A stretch of DNA of 64,000 nucleotides from JBBDRJ01 sp963766295 (GTDB lineage: Bacteria; Actinomycetota; JAICYB01), in NCBI GenBank assembly GCA_963766295.1, contig CAVXYW010000002.1, positions 868,001 to 932,000 on the forward strand, read 5' to 3'. The notes beneath the pieces were generated by a model. It made no database searches, had not been told where the DNA came from, and saw only the letters and a program-made list of their open reading frames with translations. The position numbers were made by a program, and so were the translations under genes. This document shows, piece after piece, positions 9,146-18,000 of this stretch; position 1 is the stretch's first letter, and each line of letters begins with the position of its first letter.

Positions 9146-10293
9146 TGGGCGTCAAGACCGCCGTCGTCGGGATCGGACAAACGCACCACAAGAAGGTGCG
9201 GGACGACCTCTCTATGGCCGGCCTGCTTCGCGAGGCTGCGATCCGCGCGCTCGAAGATGCGGAGATGGAGTGGAAGGACATCGACGCCGTCGTGATCGGT
9301 AAAGCTCCCGATCCCTTCGAGGGCGTGATGATGCCAGAGGTCTACCTGGCCGATGCGCTCGGTTGCGCTGGCAAACCGATCATGCGTGTGCACACGGCAG
9401 GAAGCGTGGGCGGTTCGACAGCCGTCGTGGCGACCCACCTAGTGCAGTCGGGAGTTCGCGAGAAGGTGCTTACGATCGGCTTCGAAAAACAGTCGGAGGG
9501 CGACACCACCTGGGGATTGGGTGGCGGCCGGAGCGGAAGCGTCGGCGCCGGTGGCTATTTCGCTCCACACATGCGCGCCTACATCGACCGCGCGAACGCT
9601 CCCGATTACATCGGACCCGCAGTGGCCGTGAAGGACCGCCTGAATGCGCTCAAGAATCCGTACGCCCACCTGAAGCTTCCCGACATCACGATCGAGCAAG
9701 TCATGGATTCGCCCTACGTTTGGGAGCCGGTGCGGCGTCTCGAGTCGTGTCCGACGTCCGACGGAGCAGCGGCGATGGTGCTGGCGAGTGAGAAGATCGC
9801 CGACGCGTCGAGCAAGCCCGTGGCCTGGGTGCACGCGACCGCCATACGAAGTGAGCTCGGCCAGTTCCCCGGAAGAGATCCCGTCAGCCCGCAGGGAGGC
9901 AAGGACTGCGCTGCCGATGTGTACGCGCAGGCGGGGATAAAGGATCCGATAAAGGAAGTGGACGTCCTCGAGTGCTATGTGCCGTTCAGCTGGTACGAGC
10001 CGATGTGGCTGGAGAACCTTGGCTTCGCTGAGGCCAACGGCGGAGGCTGGAAGCTGATCGAAGAGGAGCAGACGAACTTCGGCGGCAAGATCCCGACGAA
10101 TGTTTCCGGCGGAGTTCTTTCATCGAACCCCATCGGCGCGTCCGGGATGCTGCGGTTCCTCGAGGCTGCTTTGCAGGTGCGCGGCATGGCCGGCGAGCAC
10201 CAGGTCGAGGGAGCCAAGACTGCGGTAGGGCACGCGTACGGCGGCGCGGCCCAATTCTTCGCGATGTGGGTCGTCAGGGACGAAAAGCCGTAA
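9145..10293 (+). CDS. Lipid-transfer-type thiolase (Ltp3-like)
   Basis: A 382-aa thiolase-superfamily protein: VKTAVVGIGQTHHKK, MRVHTAGSVGGSTAVVATHLVQSG, PTSDGAAAMVLASEKIA, VLECYVPFSWYEPMWLENLGF, NVSGGVLSSNPIGASGMLRFLEA and GHAYGGAAQFFAMWVV. The nucleophile position is occupied by Ser/Gly-type sequence, not the Cys of a degradative thiolase. It overlaps the previous gene (TGATG) and the following echA19-like gene (TAATG). It is the likely counterpart of Ltp3 (Rv3523) and probably forms a heteromer with the Ltp4-like neighbour and the DUF35 proteins. Confidence 0.8.
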   Translation: MGVKTAVVGIGQTHHKKVRDDLSMAGLLREAAIRALEDAEMEWKDIDAVVIGKAPDPFEGVMMPEVYLADALGCAGKPIMRVHTAGSVGGSTAVVATHLVQSGVREKVLTIGFEKQSEGDTTWGLGGGRSGSVGAGGYFAPHMRAYIDRANAPDYIGPAVAVKDRLNALKNPYAHLKLPDITIEQVMDSPYVWEPVRRLESCPTSDGAAAMVLASEKIADASSKPVAWVHATAIRSELGQFPGRDPVSPQGGKDCAADVYAQAGIKDPIKEVDVLECYVPFSWYEPMWLENLGFAEANGGGWKLIEEEQTNFGGKIPTNVSGGVLSSNPIGASGMLRFLEAALQVRGMAGEHQVEGAKTAVGHAYGGAAQFFAMWVVRDEKP

Positions 10294-11087
10294 TGGCCGA
10301 GTGCATCGTCGAGCGGGACGGACACGCGCTGATCGTCACGATGAATCGTCCGGAGGCGCGCAACGCATTGTCCGGCGAGATGATGCAGATCATGTCCGAG
10401 GCGTGGGACGAGGTGAACGCCAATCCGGACATCCGCGTGGCGATCCTCACTGGTGCCGGCGGTGATTTCTGCGCGGGCGCTGACTTGAAAGGCTTTGTGG
10501 CTAATGCGCCGGGCGAAGGGATGGCCGAAGGCGAGCGCCAGGGAACGTTCAACCCGAACGTGATCAAGCCGTTGCTCAAAGGGTTCCTTCTCGACAAACC
10601 TTTGATCGCTGCCGTTGAGGGATATGCGGTCGCCGGGGGCACCGAGATTCTGCAAGGCACCGACATACGCGTAGCGGGGGAGAGCGCGAAGTTCGCGGTG
10701 GCCGAGGTTCGCTGGGGACTGTTCCCCTTCGGTGGATCGACGGTTCGTCTTCGCCGTCAGATTCCGTACACGCTGGCCGCGGACATGCTGCTCACCGGAC
10801 GGCGTATCACTGCTGCGGAAGCCCTCGACTTCGGCTTGATCGGATACGTGGTTCCGGATGGCCAAGCCCTGGACAAAGCGAAAGAGATCGCGGACGTGAT
10901 TGCGGCGAACGGTCCGATCGCTGTGAAGAACATCCTCAAAGCGCTTCGTGCAACGGAAGGCATTCCCGAGCCCGAGGTCTTCAAGATCGAGGCTCCCCTC
11001 GGAATGGACACGTTCATGTCCGAGGATGCGCGCGAGGGCCCGCTCGCGTTTATGGAGAAGCGCAAACCGGAGTTCAAAGGCCGCTGA
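10293..11087 (+). CDS. echA19: Enoyl-CoA hydratase, EchA19-like
   Basis: A 264-aa crotonase. It carries the oxyanion-hole segments AILTGAGGDFCAGADLKGF and AAVEGYAVAGGTEILQGTDIRVAGESAKF, and the catalytic Glu region AEVRWGLFPFGGSTVRLRRQIPY. Several blocks (ILTGAGG..FCAG.DLK, GGTEILQGTDIRVAGESAKF, RQIPYTLA.D.LLTGR.ITAAEA) match what I recall of mycobacterial EchA19 (Rv3516), which hydrates C24 enoyl-CoA sterol side chains next to FadD19. ATG 10293 overlaps the ltp3-like stop. Its position after the DUF35-ltp4-ltp3 genes supports one KstR-controlled operon. Confidence 0.85.
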   Translation: MAECIVERDGHALIVTMNRPEARNALSGEMMQIMSEAWDEVNANPDIRVAILTGAGGDFCAGADLKGFVANAPGEGMAEGERQGTFNPNVIKPLLKGFLLDKPLIAAVEGYAVAGGTEILQGTDIRVAGESAKFAVAEVRWGLFPFGGSTVRLRRQIPYTLAADMLLTGRRITAAEALDFGLIGYVVPDGQALDKAKEIADVIAANGPIAVKNILKALRATEGIPEPEVFKIEAPLGMDTFMSEDAREGPLAFMEKRKPEFKGR

Positions 11088-11152
11088 TCCAGAGCCGGTT
11101 CGTCGAGCTCGTCAGATCGCAGTTTGCGCCATCGGCGTCCTACCGTCAGGCA

Positions 11153-12115
11153 TTGAAGCCGTTTGCCGGCGGGTTCATGACCGACGTCTACAGCTTCGAG
11201 CTGGACGGCGCGCCACCGGAGTGGTCGGGGCCGCTCGTCCTTCGTGTATATGCGGCTGATACGGACCGCTTAGAGGTCCAGCGCGAACGGTGCGCACAGG
11301 AAATCGTGGCCGCTCAAGGGGCTCCTGCTCCTCGTGTAGTTGCCTACGACGACACGCCGGCGTCGCTGGATGCGCCGTACATGGTGATGGAGCGGATGCC
11401 GGGACGTCCGCAGATGCGCATCGATTTCCCACGGATCTTCGTCGAGATTCCGAAACTCTTCACGCTTGCGCGCCGGCATGCGGCAGCGATGTTCATGGTG
11501 CATGAGCTCGATGCCGAACCACTGCTCGACGCTTTCGAGGAAGAGGGGATCGACCGACGAAACGCCGGTCCGGACCATTGGCTCGATCGATCGGAGCAGT
11601 TGATGAGCCGATGGGATCTCTCAGGCCTGGGGCCGGGCCTTGCTTGGTTGCGGGCCAACCGGCCGCAATCGACCGAACGACTGTCGATATGCCACGGCGA
11701 CCTTTTCGGCGCGAACATCCTGGAGGTCCGCGGCAAGGTAACTGGAATCCTCGACTGGAATCTCGTCACCGTCGCGGACCGCGCGCTCGATATTGGTGGG
11801 CAGGTCGCCGCTGCGGAGATGTCTGCGATCGAAGGTCCGCGTGCGCTGCAGATCGCGGCGATGGGCGTCGGTCGGAGTCTGGCCGGCGGCCTCCGGCGTG
11901 CATACGGCGATCTCGCTGAAGTGTCCGAAGGGGCGGTCGCGTACTACGCCTTGATGAGGGCATTCACCGAGCTCACTTATAAGGTCGCGATGGAGGCCGA
12001 GGTGCGCGAAACAGGAATCGAGCGTCGATTGCCGACATGGCGCCCGGACCAATGCGCTGCCTACTTCCGGCGGCGTACCGGTGTCACGCTCTCTTGGCGC
12101 GCGCCGAGCGGCTGA
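11153..12115 (+). CDS. APH-type phosphotransferase family protein
   Basis: A 320-aa aminoglycoside-phosphotransferase-fold kinase: nucleotide loop around LKPFAGGFMTDVYSFEL, then YMVMERMPG, the catalytic loop ICHGDLFGANILE (HGDxxxxN) and metal motif GILDWNLV. TTG 11153 is the conservative start. The same frame is open and protein-like back to CTG 11084 (LIQSRFVELVRSQFAPS...), so the true start may overlap the echA19-like stop. A drug substrate is unlikely given the lipid operon. Related APH-like kinases act on hydroxyacyl-CoAs (LvaA, ACAD10/11 kinase domains), which is a possible role here by inference only. Its 3' end overlaps the convergent GT2 gene by 32 bp. Confidence 0.75.
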   Translation: MKPFAGGFMTDVYSFELDGAPPEWSGPLVLRVYAADTDRLEVQRERCAQEIVAAQGAPAPRVVAYDDTPASLDAPYMVMERMPGRPQMRIDFPRIFVEIPKLFTLARRHAAAMFMVHELDAEPLLDAFEEEGIDRRNAGPDHWLDRSEQLMSRWDLSGLGPGLAWLRANRPQSTERLSICHGDLFGANILEVRGKVTGILDWNLVTVADRALDIGGQVAAAEMSAIEGPRALQIAAMGVGRSLAGGLRRAYGDLAEVSEGAVAYYALMRAFTELTYKVAMEAEVRETGIERRLPTWRPDQCAAYFRRRTGVTLSWRAPSG

Positions 12116-12809
12116 AGCGGTACCGAACGATCAGCCCGAGCATGCGCACAGCAACGGCGATGGTCGTTCGCATTGAGCCGGTGATCTTCGACTCGCCCAG
12201 GCGCTGACGATAGGTGATGGGAATCTCGATGATCGAGGCGCCGCTAAGTCTTGCCAGGATCACCATCTCGGGCAGGAAGTGCGAACCGCCGACGGTTAGG
12301 CGATCGTTGAAACGCTCAAGCGCGGGCCTGCTCACGAGGCGCATCGTGCAGCCGCAGTCCGATAGGGAAGAAGTATTGAAGAGAACCTGCAAAACCTTCG
12401 CGACCAGCCAGTTGCCCAGTCGAAGCGCGAAGCCCATGTTGGCTCCGTCCCAGACAAGTTCGCGGGTGGTGCGTGTGCCGAGCACCAGGTCGGCGTTGTC
12501 CGAGTAGGCCAGCAGCTTGGAGATGTCTGAAGCGAAGAAGGTCCCATCTGGCTCAGAAAGAATCACGAGATCGCCCGTAGCTTCCTTGAGTCCGCGCCGC
12601 AGAGCGTTGCCGTAGCCCTGCGCCGGCTCGAGGACCACTCGGGCTCCAGCATCTAGAGCAAGTTGTGCGGTGCGGTCTCGCGAGTTGTTGTCCACGACGA
12701 CGACTTCGTCGACCTCATCCACGGCCAAGAAGCTCTTAACTGCGACAGTGATTCCTTCCTCCTCGTTGTAGGCAGGGAAGACGACGCTGACCGAGCGACC
12801 CTGGTGCAT
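12084..12809 (-). CDS. GT2 family glycosyltransferase (polyprenyl-phosphate sugar transferase type)
   Basis: A 241-aa GT-A fold enzyme resembling dolichol/polyprenyl-phosphate mannosyl or glucosyl transferases. It carries SVVFPAYNEEEGI, VVVDNNSRDRT, a donor/metal site near LSEPDGTFFASD, and an acceptor-side segment GSHFLPEMVILARLSGASIIEIPITYRQRLGESKI. A basic C-terminus (RYRFSRSARAKRA) suggests membrane surface binding; there is no TM anchor. ATG 12809 is chosen because the conserved domain begins five residues later. It starts 10 bp after the GT-C-like gene stop and is the last gene of a three-gene minus-strand glycan operon. Confidence 0.85.
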   Translation of the reverse strand: MHQGRSVSVVFPAYNEEEGITVAVKSFLAVDEVDEVVVVDNNSRDRTAQLALDAGARVVLEPAQGYGNALRRGLKEATGDLVILSEPDGTFFASDISKLLAYSDNADLVLGTRTTRELVWDGANMGFALRLGNWLVAKVLQVLFNTSSLSDCGCTMRLVSRPALERFNDRLTVGGSHFLPEMVILARLSGASIIEIPITYRQRLGESKITGSMRTTIAVAVRMLGLIVRYRFSRSARAKRA

Positions 12810-12819
12810 CAGATTGATC

Positions 12820-15096
12820 TCACCGTAGTTGTGGTCGCTCGCCGCTGGTACAGCTGCCGGATGAGGGACAGAGCTCCACGGGGACGACGATCGGGTTGCG
12901 GACTTGGACGAGGAGTGTGCGGTTGTCATCGCGCGGGAGCTCCACCGGCGTTCCGGTCGTCTCGAACGCGACGATCGAGCGGCCTGGAGGCAACTCGATC
13001 CTTTCAAGCAGCCGAGTGCCGGTCTGGTCGATCTTCACGCGTAACTTTCGCCCGTCCGGCAGCGTCACGGTCGTCATACCCGGATCGGGAGCATCGGTGC
13101 GCAGAAGGAGATCGAACCACACGCGCCGCGGTCCTTGCGCTGGGTTGTGCAGCTCGAGTTCGGAGCGCGGGCCTGCCCACCACCAGCGATCCTGACCGCC
13201 GCCTTCGCGAGGGCCGAATCCTTGGCCGAATTCCCGCCGCACGGGACGAATTGTGACCTCGCCCATCGCTGCGACTCGATCCGTGCCCTTGTCGGCGCGC
13301 AGGCCGCGGGTACGGGTACGGAGATCGAAGAAAGCCAGCCGGCCATCGCCGCTGACGATCGGTTCCCCGAGTCCTCGGCCGATGCCGTTGACCGCCGCGT
13401 CGCCGACGTCTCCGAAGGCCGAACGATCGACCCAAACTCCAGCGAAGCCCGCCGCCGCGGCACCGTCAAGCAAAGCGTTGAGCGGCATGTCCTCGACGGC
13501 CGCCAGCCAATCCTCCGGGCGCCCTCGCATGGCGCCGTAGCTCCACCGCAGGTCGCTGGACTGGAGGTACCCACGTATCGACTCGTATGCGCCCTCGTTC
13601 CACTCTGCTCCTTCCGGATAGTCCGAGTAGGGAAGCTGGAGCACCATCGCGTTGTTCGGGAGTGCAGCTTCGATTCGATCAACGAATCCTGCGTCGCTGG
13701 CGAAGTTTGTTCGCAGCTGATCGTAGTCCGGAGCGAAACGAGTGGTCGTTTGATCGAGTACGCCGACGACGAGCAACAGCGCAAGTGATACGCCAAAAAC
13801 CCCTCGCGCTCGCGGGCTATTGGCTCGGGCTCCGGCGCGCTGTACAAGCAGAGCAACGGCGAGCAAGGCGAAGAACCCAATCACGATCGCCATGCGACCC
13901 CAGGTGCGGATCTGCGGCGTGATCGTGAACGCGATAACGGCTGATATGCCGCCGACGGTCGCGATCAGAAAGGCAAGCAATGTCGCGACGCCAGCGTGAC
14001 GCTCACGCTCGCTGCCGAGATGCTTTGTAGCACTAACGGCCGTTGTAAGGGCAATCAGTAGCAGCCATGCGAGTCCTAACGTGCCGAGGGTCCCAAGATT
14101 GCCCGTTCCTTCGCCACGGATCACCGACGTGTTGGCCAGCTCCTCTCCTATACCTGAGAGAGGCGCGATTCGGTGGCCGGGCATTGGCAGTACCAGCTGA
14201 TCGAGCTTGAGGGCGAAGAACTCACTTTCGGCTGGCGTACGTTGGGCAACGTCGGGGTTGGTTCCGTGAGATGCATGGTAGATAAGCGTCGGTAACTGAG
14301 CGGCCACGACGAACCCTCCGATCACCGCTGCGGCCAAAACCGCGCCGGCGAACGTCGCGATGGATCGCGCTGTAAGCAGGCGCAACAGGCCTGCTGCCAG
14401 TACGAGCAGAATCCCGAAGACGGCGTAATACACACTGGAGCCGGCAATCACCAGGCATAGGGCGATCGTGAGCAAGGACCTACGCGATACCCAGGACAGC
14501 ATTCGGCTCCGCGGATTGGCGCTGCGCGCGAAGAGCTCCTCACCGGCCAACACGTTAAGCACGAGCAGGCATACAAGTGGAACGCTGTAGTAACTGGCGA
14601 AGAAGAGATGTTGTTGACTCTGCTGGAAGTGATACGGGAGCACGGCGAACAGAACTGATGTGATGAGGGCGGGTCCTCTCCCAACACTGAGGCGCCGCAT
14701 TACGAAGAAAGCGGTTAATGCGCAAAGCGCGAACCCGACCAAATGGAAGACGTTGACTACAGTGAACGCGCTGCTACCGGAGATACCCAGCAACTTCACG
14801 ATGAGGATCTGCGTCCAGTCGTTGCTAACGACCGAGAAGTCGTGCGAGTTGAGTCCGAAAGGAGCACCAAGCTCGGGAACGTGCAAGAACCAACCGTGCT
14901 CGAGCGTCGCTTTTGCGGTTGCTTGGTAGAAGAGAGCGTCCCAGCTGTAGCTCCAGGGCAGCGATGGCGAAGCTTTCCAGAGTTTAAGAACGAACGCGGC
15001 AACTAGCATCGCGAGACCCGCACCGGCCGATGCCCATCCGGCTTCGCGTGCCCAAGAGCGGATTCGACCGTTCGTTTCTGGGTTGGGCGCCGTCAA
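12820..15096 (-). CDS. Large polytopic membrane protein, GT-C glycosyltransferase-like
   Basis: A 758-aa protein. The first ~470 residues hold about ten or more membrane segments (for example AGWASAGAGLAMLVAAFVL, VVNVFHLVGFALCALTAFFV, LITSVLFAVLPYHF). The first large outer loop has an Asp (SWDALFYQATAKATLEHGWF), as in GT-C enzymes that use polyprenyl-phosphate sugars. The last ~280 residues are a soluble, probably extracytoplasmic domain with a beta-sandwich-like C-terminus. The start is TTG 15096, overlapping the stop of the 1421-aa gene (TTGA). Together with the neighbouring GT2, which could make a lipid-linked sugar, it may transfer that sugar outside the membrane. The GT-C call is by topology, not by a strict motif. 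Confidence 0.65.
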   Translation of the reverse strand: MTAPNPETNGRIRSWAREAGWASAGAGLAMLVAAFVLKLWKASPSLPWSYSWDALFYQATAKATLEHGWFLHVPELGAPFGLNSHDFSVVSNDWTQILIVKLLGISGSSAFTVVNVFHLVGFALCALTAFFVMRRLSVGRGPALITSVLFAVLPYHFQQSQQHLFFASYYSVPLVCLLVLNVLAGEELFARSANPRSRMLSWVSRRSLLTIALCLVIAGSSVYYAVFGILLVLAAGLLRLLTARSIATFAGAVLAAAVIGGFVVAAQLPTLIYHASHGTNPDVAQRTPAESEFFALKLDQLVLPMPGHRIAPLSGIGEELANTSVIRGEGTGNLGTLGTLGLAWLLLIALTTAVSATKHLGSERERHAGVATLLAFLIATVGGISAVIAFTITPQIRTWGRMAIVIGFFALLAVALLVQRAGARANSPRARGVFGVSLALLLVVGVLDQTTTRFAPDYDQLRTNFASDAGFVDRIEAALPNNAMVLQLPYSDYPEGAEWNEGAYESIRGYLQSSDLRWSYGAMRGRPEDWLAAVEDMPLNALLDGAAAAGFAGVWVDRSAFGDVGDAAVNGIGRGLGEPIVSGDGRLAFFDLRTRTRGLRADKGTDRVAAMGEVTIRPVRREFGQGFGPREGGGQDRWWWAGPRSELELHNPAQGPRRVWFDLLLRTDAPDPGMTTVTLPDGRKLRVKIDQTGTRLLERIELPPGRSIVAFETTGTPVELPRDDNRTLLVQVRNPIVVPVELCPSSGSCTSGERPQLR

Positions 15097-18000
15097 GCAG
15101 GTGCTCGGCCAGGGCGTGTCATAACAACCTGGGCGAAGCGCCCCACTTCGAGGATGTCCTCTAGACGACTCGGCACGAGCTCTCCGTCGTCGTCGATCAA
15201 ATGGAACTCCCAGCCTTCGTCCCTGCGTGCCTCGAGAAGAGCACACAACTCGGGCCAGGCGGACCCCATGCGCTGCTGAAACAACTCGAGCGCGACTGTA
15301 GCTACCGCGCCGGTGTCGAGCAGTTCGGCCATGCCGTTGAGGACAAGGTGCTCGGCCCCTTCGACATCGATCTTGACGAGGTCGATCTCGGAGAACTCAG
15401 TTAGCAGCGCGTCGAGCGGCTCACAGTCAACCTCGACGACGTGCGTAGTGTCCATGGGCACCTGTGCGAAGTAACCCTCGCCCGGCTCGAGCAGCGAACT
15501 GTTGCCTTGGAAACGCTCGGTGACGTGGAGGCGTACGCGTCCCGTCGTGTCTGACGCCGCAGCCGGCCGGATAGTAACTGTGTCGTTGAACCAGTTGAGC
15601 GCGACGTTAGTGCGAAGCAGACCGAGAACGTCGGGATTGGGCTCGTAGGCGATCACTCGTCCGGTTGGCCCAACGTGGGACGCCATTAGCACCGTGAAGA
15701 GCCCGATGTTTGCGCCGATATCCACGACCGTCTGTCCGTGCTTCAGTGTCCGCAGGAGGTAGTTGGTGAACGGCGTTTCGTACACGCCGTGAGCCACTAG
15801 CTCAGGAGTAAGGCTGAGGTCGTCGGTTGACGCGAGGAGCTTTCCGCCCCATGTCGTGTTGACCAGAACGCGGTTGCTGCCGAGGTAAGTGCCATGCGTG
15901 CCCTGTGCGCGTTTGAGTGTGTTGATCTTAGCGGTGAGATCGACCACGGAGGCCTTGATTTCCGACGAGAGATCTTTCAAGGACTGGCCGTGATCGCCGA
16001 GCTGCCGATCCCCGTCGGCCCTGGCGGCGTCGATCTGAGAAGCGAGATCCGTGACCGATCGTTCGACAGTCGCGAGCAGCTCGTTCATTGCTTGGCGTTG
16101 GGTCTCCAATTGACGATCCTGTCCGGCCTTGAACGCGTCGACCTGAGTGTTCATGTCCGACACCGAGCGGCGGACCTCAGCTGTCAGCTCTTCGACGGCG
16201 GAACCGAGCAGGATCCGACGCACAAAGCGAAGAGCCCAGCGAATACCAGGGACCGACGCCAGCCTCGCTCGGATCGGCTTGGATGCCGGCCTTAACACCG
16301 CGGCGGCAGCATTGATCTCTTCGACGTCGATACCTAGACGCTCGGCTTCCGGCGATCGAGCGATCTCCGCGAGCACGGTTTGTCTTGATTCGTGTGCGAG
16401 GCGGCCTATGTTGAAGTCGAGCCCATCAGGATCGGGCGTCCTGCGGAGTAGGAGCTGATAGACGGACTCGACAAACTCGCGGTCATCTACGGTGAGAAGG
16501 TCGGCGAAAGCCCTCTCGTAGTCCTGTTGCAAAAACACGGGACCCAGGAACTGCGGTACGGCAGCGAGGGCAGCGTCGATCATGTCGGCGTCGATACCTA
16601 GATGGTCGGCTTCCGGCGATCGAGCGATCTCCGCGAGCATTGCTTGTCGTGAGTCGTGCGCCAGGCGGTTGACGTTATAGGAGAGACCTTCAGGATCCGG
16701 CGCCCTGCGGAGTAGGAGCTGATAGACGGACTCGACAAACTCGCGGTCGTCTACGGTGACAAGGTCGGCGAATGCGCTCTCGTAGTCATGCTGCGAATAC
16801 ACGGCACCCAGGAGCTGCGGAACTGCATCGGCGGCGGCGAAGACGCTAGGACCGATCCCGCGGCGTGTTGCCTCCGGCGATCGAGCAATCTCGACGAGAA
16901 CTGCGTGGCGTGAACCCCGCGATATACGGTCGACCCAGTAAGCGCTCCCGTCTGAATCAGCAGGCCGCCCGAGCAAGACCTGATACGCAGACTCGACGAA
17001 CTCGTCGTCGCTAACGCCGACCAGGCGCGAGAACACTGCCCTGTAGTCCAGTGGGAATGTGTCTCGGTCGAGAAGTTGCTCCACTGCGCTCTCCGGATCG
17101 GCCACATCGATCGAGCGGAGCGCATCGCTGAGTCGAGTTTCCAGACTGTGCCCGGCAACCGTGTTGCGGTTGCCTAACACCTCCCTATACAGCGCGATTG
17201 TCCGCTCCACGGCGATGTCATTGCAGAACTCGCGCTCGAAGCGTGCGCGGCCTGCCGATCCCATGGTCTGGCGCAGCTCCGGATCGTCGATGAGCTTGCT
17301 AAGGGCATCCTTCAGAGCCAGCGTATCGCCAGGTTCGACGAGCAGACCGGTTTCACCGTGTACTACGACCTCGCGTATCCCGCCAGTGCTGCAGCTCACA
17401 ACGGGCCGTGCGAACATCATCGCCTCGACGTTGATCAAGCCGAACGACTCATAGAGCGACGGTGCGCAGAAGATGTCGCAACTCTCGAGCAGGCGATCGA
17501 GCTCCGAGTCGTCGACTTCGCCCGCGAACACTATTCGCTGACGCAGTTCCGGCTCATTTGCCAGTCGGTCGTCCAACCGCTCCTCGTATGTCCGCACGTC
17601 CTCGGCTGCATAAGGGTTCTCCATGCCGACGAGTCGCAGGGTTGCGTTGGGCCGCTCCTGGAGCAATTCGACGGCCGCGTCGAGTAGGACGTCGACGCCC
17701 TTGCGCGGCTCGAGGCGACCGACGAAAAGGATCTCGACGGACTCACTGGTCGAAGCCGGGCGGACGTCGTGCCCCGCGCGGTCGGCCATGCCATGCCAGA
17801 TGACAGTCGCCTCGACATCAGTAGCCGCCGGTGTGAATCGGCGAACCGTCTCTAGATTCGCGTGCGAAACGGACAGCAAATGCGCGGCGTTAACGAGCGC
17901 TAGGTCCTCTAGCCGTATCTGCCAGTCCGTTAGCGGCTTGGCGGCCACGGCGGGCTGCGTCGCGGAGATCGTGCGGATCGGTGTGCTGCACGTCACAACG

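Noticed and set aside
12820..15246. Longer start (15246) for the GT-C-like protein
   Set aside because: It would overlap the fusion gene by 150 bp with Arg-rich non-homologous residues; TTG 15096 gives a standard 4-bp TTGA overlap.
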